Source: Platycnemis pennipes | Lineage: Eukaryota; Arthropoda; Insecta; Odonata; Platycnemididae | Direction of reading: 5' to 3' | Assembly: GCA_933228895.1 (NCBI GenBank) | Contig: OW121846.1 | Coordinates: forward strand, 111,493,054-111,557,053 | DNA: 64,000 nt | Shown: piece by piece, positions 57,832 through 64,000 of the stretch | Layout of the letters: each line of letters begins with the position of its first letter | Position numbering within the stretch: position 1 is the stretch's first letter | Notes under the pieces: generated by a model | Databases searched by the model: none | What the model was told of the DNA's origin: nothing | Seen by the model: the letters and a program-made list of their open reading frames with translations, nothing else | Translations under genes and position numbers: made by a program

Positions 57832-58560
57832 TAAGGATTAATAAGGAATCCCTTTTAGGCATAGTCTGTATTGGGATTCCTCAAAATCAAATTACAATGA
57901 GAATAATTGAAACAAAAATAAGTAATCTGAGACAAGATATGTCAAATAACATTAACTGAAAAAGATAACAGTTTGTTAATCTCAACATGTCGTTCATTTT
58001 AAAAAGGATAAATTAGGAATCTCTTTTAGGCGTAGTCTGTATTGGGATGCCTCAAAATCAAATTACAACAAGAATAATAGAAACAAAGATAAGTAAACTG
58101 AAACTAGATATGTAACATAACATTAACAGAAAAAGATAACAGATCGTTGTTTAATCTAAACATGTCGTACATATTACATTTCATTTAAATAAGGATAAAT
58201 TAGGAATCCCTTTCAGGCATAGTCTGTATTGGAATGCCTCAAATCAAATTATAATGAGAATAATTGAAACAAAGATAAGTAAACTGAGACTAGATATGTA
58301 ACATAACATTAACAGAAAAAGATAACAGCTCATTGTTTAATCTCAACATGTCGTACATATTACATTTCATTTAGATAAGGATAAATTATGAATTCCTTTT
58401 AGGCATAGCCTGTATTGGGATGCGACAAAACCAAATTACAATGAGAATAATTGAAACAAAGATAAGTAAACTGAGATTAGATGCGTTACATAATATTAAC
58501 AGAAAAAGGTAAAAATTCGTTGTTTAATCTCAACATGTCACGCATACAGTTTATAATGAG
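57832..58560. repeat. Satellite of about 4 units, ~173-187 bp each
   Basis: Units begin near 57832, 58003, 58190 and 58375 with 'aaggataaattaggaatccc' or a variant. They continue with 'ttaggcatagtctgtattgg', 'caaattacaatgagaata', 'gataagtaaactgaga', 'aacattaacagaaaaa' and 'atctcaacatgtcg'. The last unit decays near 58540. Confidence 0.9.
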
Positions 58561-58664
58561 TATTAAGCATAATATTAACAAAAACACATCTAGATTTTTT
58601 ACAACAATTAACAATTTTTTTATTCTTTTTAAAAATAATGTTAAGCTAAATGTTTTGAGGATGG

Positions 58665-58850
58665 GTTGAGAGCGACCTGGCGTCGGCATTAGCCTACTCC
58701 AAATGAAAGGCACACAGAGGTTCACATATTGACACCCCATCCGACGGTCGGAGTACTGAACTCGGAGTGCTCTCTGCGCAGCACGTAAGGAGGGGCCGGT
58801 TTAAATATGAAAATATCTGCCGAAACGGGGATTTGCGTGCGGGATCTCGG
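58665..58850 (-). mobile_element. SINE fragment, same family as 9.66 kb, diverged
   Basis: 'ctggcgtcggcattagccta' and 'ccatccgacggtcggagtac' with 'ctgaactcgg' are the reversed body of the SINE. The tRNA-like head is barely recognisable and the tail is missing. Confidence 0.65.
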
Positions 58851-59240
58851 GTGGTTAGTGGGGGTTAGTGTGGTGCTTAGGTATAGGCGTATAGGCGTCC
58901 ATCAGGACCGTCGAAGGGCAGTTTCCTTGGTAGGAGGAAGGAGTTGGACACTGTGAGCCAATGCATAGATTTTTATATTCTCAATTTCTCTTGATAAATG
59001 CAGTTGTAGTTTGAGCTGTGGTATTTGTAAACATAATTTTCCTCGCTGGGTACCTTGCTGTAATCAGATGGAAGTTAAAAAAAAACGCACAAGTGGATGC
59101 CCTGTCCGTGCTAGCTAACGTAGAATCATAAACTGCTCAGATCGGTCTCAGGATTGAATGAAACGGTTATCAGTGAAAGAAGTGAAAGGGCGACCCATGT
59201 TTGAAAGGAAAATCCATGGTTTCTTTCAAGCAAAGGTAAC
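58851..59240. other. Unassigned sequence
   Basis: No gene or repeat recognised. Confidence 0.3.
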
Positions 59241-59760
59241 CAACAGGAATTTTTTCTCACAGCAATTAATGTTGACCATTTCACTTGATGCGCCGCCCTT
59301 CGCTTTTACTTCGCTTGCGATGCGGAAAGCCTAAGGTCCGTGGATCGATTCCCGGTCCAGATGAATTTTTTCTCATGGCAATTAATGTGAATTTCACCGC
59401 CGTTCTCGCGGCAGGCTTGAAATATCCTACATTTACCGCCAAGCGCGGCTTTAGCGGAGGATGGGGTTCACCATTGGTCGTGGCTTCTTTGAAGTCCTTT
59501 CTACCTTGCGTTGCCATCCTTGATGGACCGCGAGGGCTAAACATCTAGTACCTTGAACCTCGGTAAAATAGCCATGAGAATTAAGGATCCTGGGTAGCGT
59601 AGTGGTCTGCGATGTTGCCAGGAAAGCCGAACGTCCGTGGTTCGATTCCCGGTCCAAGTGAATTTTTTCTCTTGGCTATTAATGTGGACCATTTCACTTG
59701 ATGTGCGACACTTAGCTTTTACTTCGCTTGCGATGCAGAGCAGTCTGATGTAAACGTGAA
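59241..59760 (+). mobile_element. Pair of tRNA-like SINE copies, second family
   Basis: At 59592-59657 a tRNA-like head (gggtagcgtagtggtctgcg ... ggttcgattcccggtcc) is followed by a body 'gaattttttctcttggctat', 'taatgtggaccatttcactt' and 'cttttacttcgcttgcgatg'. The same body and a box-B segment (gatcgattcccggtcc) also occur at 59247-59375, in partly permuted order. So two copies or a broken dimer are present. Confidence 0.65.
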
Positions 59761-59939
59761 TGCGAGCAAATCGAAGATTGTTTAATGTTATCCACTTGTA
59801 TACAGCTATGCATACTCCAATACTGAGTATTGGTATCGGCCAAAATTAGTATTACGCTCTTATTTTAACGTTTTCATTTACTTCGTTTATAAATTGGTTT
59901 CGCACCAGTATAAGATACTCCGGGCAGATTCTCTCACCA

Positions 59940-60478
59940 ATTGGGGCATTTACCCGGGACCGAAATTGCAATTTTGTACACGAAATCGTTAGATGGAAAC
60001 GAAAAAAGAATTAGTGAAAAAATTAATCCTCTAACCACAACCATTCACTCATAAATCAAAAATGAAAATAAGCAAAAGGTGACGCCCACCGAAGAAGCTG
60101 CTTTGATATAATTGACATCATTTTCTTCCTGTCCTTGACTGCTTTTAGGGGAAGGGATGGGAGTGTAGGGGGGTTCTCGGAAGGTCTGCTCACACAGATA
60201 CTGTCGCGACTGCTCCGATTGGCAGAGTCAACTGTGCACCCCCCATTGTGATAAGGCAAAGTAGCTTCGCGGGCTCAGTTATGATTGGTCGAAGTCAATG
60301 AAGTCAGAGGTACCACCACGCCCACTTTCCCGAAGGAGTTAAACACAGCAGTTATTTTTGTGACTTGAAACTCGAGAAATAATTGACGGATCGAAAAACG
60401 GAAAAACACGGGTCTTTTTATTTTACAAACTCTATCAGATTCGGCAATAAAAAAATGGCAAACGACCCCATTATGAGC
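59940..60478 (+). repeat. Family R copy, distal block
   Basis: It matches 47.46-47.99 kb from 'atttacccgggaccgaaatt' to 'aacgaccccattatgag' with the same block order, including 'agcaaaaggtgacgcccacc' and 'gggtctttttattttac'. It is not paired with an inverted partner nearby. Confidence 0.8.
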
Positions 60479-60850
60479 CATGAAATGCTTGGATTAGGGT
60501 CCGCTTCACAGATCTGCGTTCCCCAACGCCCCCGCCGAGAACCGAAATCACGCGAGTGAGGGCACAAAGCGCAACCATCCCTCTCCTTGTCTCCACTGCC
60601 GTGATGTAGCGCGCATGCGCAATCAACGTGAGGAACGGCATGCACCAGACCCAGCACCCGGGCACTCCATCGTCCATGGAACGAGCCAGGGAGTGTGTAA
60701 ATATAGTTAATATAGTATCCCTGGCACGATCACTTGATGCGATCGGGTAACTGATTACGCAGTCGTGATTGCTGATTAGAGGCCTGTTGATTGGTTGAGA
60801 TGGCTTTCCGGGTTCGCTTAAGCGGTAACCGAACCTGAGCTAGTGCTTTA
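60479..60850. other. GC-rich block after the R copy
   Basis: CpG-rich with overlapping ORFs on the minus strand; contains 'gtagcgcgcatgcgcaatc'. No domain recognised. Confidence 0.3.
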
Positions 60851-60886
60851 AACTAGGTTTATAAATTAACACTTACTAGAATGACA

Positions 60887-61078
60887 ACTTTTTGTCTAAT
60901 ACGGACACTGATCTAAGAAATGGCAGCCGTCTACTTTTGCCTAATGCCAGGAAGCGAATATAACTCGGAAAATACGTATATTACTTTTTGTCTAATACAG
61001 ACACTGATCAAAGCAATGGCAGCCATCTACTTTTGCCTAATGCCAGGAAGTGAATATAACCCGGAAAATACATAAATT
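60887..61078. repeat. Two-copy 96-bp tandem repeat
   Basis: Units 60887-60982 and 60983-61078 both start actttttgtctaatac and contain atctacttttgcctaatgcc or a one-base variant. A handful of substitutions separate them. Confidence 0.9.
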
Positions 61079-61215
61079 AAGAAAATATGCGTGCCCTTTA
61101 TCACACATCAGAACTAAGAACGAAGTTGGCACATCTGAGCAGAATACCTTAGTTGGAAACATGGAAACGATAATAAAAATCAAATAAATTTTTTTTTACA
61201 ACGTAGATTGGAATT

Positions 61216-62211
61216 TTGAAGGGAATTGGAGTGTCCTACAATGACCGGAGAATTATACACAATCTGTACAAAATCCAAGTAGCTGTGATTAAATCTGGAC
61301 CCAGCTGTGAAGAGGCAAGAATAAGGAAAGGAGTGAGACAAGGCTGCGCACTGTCTCCCGTAATTTTTAATGTTTACATCGAAAGAGCCATAAATGAAGT
61401 CAAGGAGAAGTGTTCTGGAGTGAACGTCCACGGAGAAACAATCAGTATGCTACGATTCGCTGATGACATAGCTCTCATAGCAGAGACAGAGAAGGAGCTG
61501 AATAAGATGCTAGCAACCATGGAAAGGACTATGGCCAGATATCAGCTGAAGATAAAGAAAAAGAAGACTAAGATATTGGTGTGCAGCAAAAGAGAAGAGG
61601 CCAAAACCAACGTTAAACTAGGAAAACAGGAACTGGAAGAGGTGAAAGAGTTCTGCTACCTGGGAAGCAGAGTAACCAACGATGGACGAAGCAAGAAAGA
61701 AATAGTGAGTAGAATAGCCCAGGCAAAGAGGGCATTCTTTCAAAAGAAGAATCTACTTACAGCAGGAAATGCAAGCATAGAAGTAAGGAAACAGTTCATC
61801 AGAACATACATCTGGAGCATTTTTCTTTACGGCAGTGAATCATGGACGATGACAGCAGCGGAGAAGAAAAGGGTAGAAGCGTTTGAAATGTGGTGCTACA
61901 GAAGAATGCTGAAGATTAAATGGATCGACCGAGTAAGTAACGAGGAAGTGCTAAGAAGATTAGGAGAAAAGAGAAGTCTGCTGACAACTCTAAAAAGAAC
62001 AACGGAAAACTTAATCGGTCATATCTTGAGACACGATGGCCTGATGAAGACTATGGTCGAGGGAAAAGTGAACGGGAAGATTGGAAAAGGCAGGCCTCGT
62101 ATGAGATACATGGAACAGGTTGTGAAGAATGTAAAAGAGAAGAATTACGTCACAATGAAAAGGTTGGCCGATAGAAGAATCGAGTGGAAAGCTGCGTCAA
62201 ACCAATCCTAG
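61216..62211 (+). CDS. RTE-clade LINE: reverse transcriptase palm to C-terminus, intact frame
   Basis: 331 codons are open without interruption. Residues 40-48 (VRQGCALSP) are RT motif B and 81-84 (FADD, in SMLRFADDIALI) motif C with the two catalytic Asp. Motif A lies upstream and is missing because the copy is 5'-truncated at about 61207. Then follow the CYLGSRVTNDG block, AKRAFFQKKNLL, YGSESWTMTAAEKKRVEAF, WCYRRMLKIKWIDRV, NLIGHILRHDGL and GKGRPRMRYMEQ. The stop at 62209-62211 is followed by 'attgttgaccactgataatg', a short microsatellite-like tail. In life the protein makes cDNA at a nicked target. No ATG begins it; the start shown is a TTG at the truncation. It is not a functional gene by itself. 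Confidence 0.85.
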   Translation: MKGIGVSYNDRRIIHNLYKIQVAVIKSGPSCEEARIRKGVRQGCALSPVIFNVYIERAINEVKEKCSGVNVHGETISMLRFADDIALIAETEKELNKMLATMERTMARYQLKIKKKKTKILVCSKREEAKTNVKLGKQELEEVKEFCYLGSRVTNDGRSKKEIVSRIAQAKRAFFQKKNLLTAGNASIEVRKQFIRTYIWSIFLYGSESWTMTAAEKKRVEAFEMWCYRRMLKIKWIDRVSNEEVLRRLGEKRSLLTTLKRTTENLIGHILRHDGLMKTMVEGKVNGKIGKGRPRMRYMEQVVKNVKEKNYVTMKRLADRRIEWKAASNQS

Positions 62212-62250
62212 ATTGTTGACCACTGATAATGATATTGTTGTGAAATCCTA

Positions 62251-63722
62251 AAGAATACTTATGAATTCCACGACAAGAATGAAAATATGGAAATGTTAAT
62301 ATGAACTCGGAAAAAAATCTGATTTTATAACGTGAGTTGTGAGGGGTAAATTCTCTTCATGAGGGTGCGGGCCGACCAGTGCAGATCACTTCCTACGTTC
62401 GGTTGCAATTACAGAGCAAAGTTCATAAATCCTTATATGCCCACCCGAGAAGGAAACGATTAGATTATCTTTCAGTGACATGATTTTTTACTTGCAAAAA
62501 GTACCATAAATGCACCACTTCTATTACTTCCTTTGCAAAGTACAAAAACGGAAACTCTCATTTATAGTCATGCGTATCATTCACGCCATAAAATGGCGTG
62601 GATATAATGCATGTTTGTTAGTAATTTTTTACCCTCACGCCAAAAACTTTGAGGTAGCTTCATGTTTTCTTCGGGAGCATAATTTGATCTATTAAAGTTC
62701 AGGGAGGTGAAGTCACTTCGGACGTTTCGTATATAAAATGTATATCATATCCATTTTTTCAGCAATTATCTTTGTTATAATGATTTGTTAAAAGAGTTCA
62801 ATTGCCACACCTGAAAGAAGCATAAAAGATAAACCATTTTCTCATGATGTCCTCAATAAGAGACCATCTATTGAGTTATTGAAAGAAATCATAGTCATAG
62901 TTCCTAATGTTTATTCTATGTTCCGGTTCCTAATGTTCAGGTTTATTCTTAATTTTTGTACTTATATTTTTTAATTGTTCACCCTATATATTTTGGGTGA
63001 GCATTAAACACAACAAGTAAATAAATATGTAACCGAATGTTAACTGTCACTGTTAATACATTCCTAACGAATTATACCAATACTCGACAGCAGAACTATC
63101 AACAAAAATTCCCTTCTGTTTGTAGTGTTCCTTTCTATTTTATTAGGGTGGAAATTTAAAAATATCGTATTCGCGTTCCTTCACTTCTTATTCCCCTGCG
63201 CAGGTACAACTAATCCGATCATTCGTGGGAATAAAATCATTGCAAGTAGCAAAAAAGCAAGTGCACTTGCAGCAACCGGTCTGTGTCAAAATTACCGCAA
63301 TAATTGCGAAAAAAAATCTCCGCGGTATTATCGGCTGCGAATATTGGCATGACGTCCAGGGATTATCATAATAAATAATTTTGAAGAGGAATGAAAAATA
63401 GCATATGGACATAATTTAATAATCTTGATGGCCCACGAGCTACAGTAACAGCGGATGCGTTGAATTTTTTTTTGAAAATGGATGTCCTGTTTTTAAAAAT
63501 CTCATTGCTATATTTCCTGTCAGTGCCAATTTTGGACTTCTGTGGCGTTTATGTAAAATTTCTTCATGAAAACACCAACATTACAAGATTTATAAGGTAA
63601 TTATATTTCAAATGTGATAGATTTTAATTTTGATTTTGATTTTAGTGCAATCAAATGGCTTAAGTTATACCTATTGCACCGTCTAACCTAACCTTTCACC
63701 TTGGACGAGCACAGCATCCATG
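62251..63722. other. Unassigned AT-rich sequence
   Basis: No gene recognised. A palindrome cacgccat...atggcgtg lies near 62582-62600. An ORF at 63125-63352 has no motif. Confidence 0.3.
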
Positions 63723-63797
63723 CTCCAGGCGGGAGACGAACCCATAGCCTTTGGTTTGATATGCCGGTTCGTTACCGACTTGGTTACCGTGGCTGGA
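63723..63797 (-). repeat. tRNA-like SINE head
   Basis: The minus strand reads ccacggtaaccaagtcggta (box A-like) and tatgggttcgtctcccgcc (box B-like). It is the same family as 16.90-16.97 kb (same strand, same spacing). The acceptor arm is not paired. Confidence 0.55.
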
Positions 63798-64000
63798 AGA
63801 TCACATAAGATATGGAGAAAGATATTTTAAAAAGATAATTGTAATAAATAAATACCTGTAGTTTGCTGAAAACTCGCAAGAGAAGATGGACCAGTATCTT
63901 CCTTTTATTATACTCAAAATGTCTCATGAAAGTAATTTTATGATTGAGATACATGTTTATAAGAAATTTGATAGGTGATTTATTAATATTAAAATATCTA
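63798..64000. other. Unassigned AT-rich sequence
   Basis: Nothing recognised to the window end. Confidence 0.3.

Noticed and set aside
32504..62211. RTE pieces at 32.5 and 61.2 kb as one element split by a large insertion
   Set aside because: They overlap by about 64 bp with 5 differences, so they are separate copies.
1..64000. CRISPR array or prokaryotic operons
   Set aside because: No regularly spaced identical repeats with unique spacers and no clustered intact ORFs with ribosome-binding sites; all recognised content is eukaryotic mobile DNA.

Overview
This window is eukaryotic, non-prokaryotic DNA: about two thirds A+T, with no operons, no long intact host ORF and no CRISPR. It is packed with non-LTR retrotransposon debris, tRNA-derived SINEs, DNA-transposon relics, satellites and GC-rich blocks. 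The element mix (RTE-type LINEs with a 'craniofacial development protein 2-like' endonuclease, CR1/jockey-superfamily LINEs, BEL/Pao, piggyBac, tRNA-headed SINEs) fits an arthropod, most likely an insect. The species is not determinable from this sequence alone. I found no exon of a host gene that I can defend; the window looks like intergenic DNA or the inside of a very long intron.

Layout: 0-3.3 kb has a GC-rich block, a perfect hairpin, G-runs, a reverse RTE LINE 3' half and a copy of a dispersed repeat (called family R here). 3.3-7.3 kb is mostly unrecognised AT-rich DNA. 7.3-13.2 kb holds a decayed RTE LINE, two reverse CR1-like LINE fragments, a SINE with a 12-bp target duplication, an element joining a tRNA-like and a 5S rRNA-like segment, and a relic of a LINE ORF1 esterase (SGNH) domain. 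13.3-22 kb carries R, SINE and tRNA-like pieces in otherwise blank sequence. 22-27 kb holds a forward CR1-like LINE, a near-perfect tandem duplication and CR1 3' tails. 31.3-34.2 kb has a reverse LINE end, an array rich in GAATATTC and the best RTE 5'/middle ORF. 35.9-40.3 kb has a 216-bp inverted-repeat MITE, a SINE with a 13-bp target duplication, and a reverse RTE relic split by a 1.2-kb insertion. 40.3-45.9 kb is quiet. 46.3-53.5 kb is the most intricate part: several R copies, a piggyBac relic and a BEL/Pao gag-protease-RT relic bracketed by R copies in inverted orientation. 53.9-64 kb has LINE ends, a CpG-rich block with mirrored C-rich and G-rich tracts, a satellite of about 180 bp, tRNA-like SINEs, another R copy and an intact RTE C-terminal ORF.

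Functionally, everything recognisable serves mobile DNA: RTE (endonuclease plus RT), CR1-like LINEs (esterase-type ORF1, RT, 3' UTR with GTAGAT tail), SINEs that must borrow LINE machinery, and non-autonomous DNA elements. The RTE copies at 32.5-34.1 kb and 61.2-62.2 kb together cover most of the protein, are about 92% identical where they overlap, and have only one in-frame stop between them, so this family was active recently.
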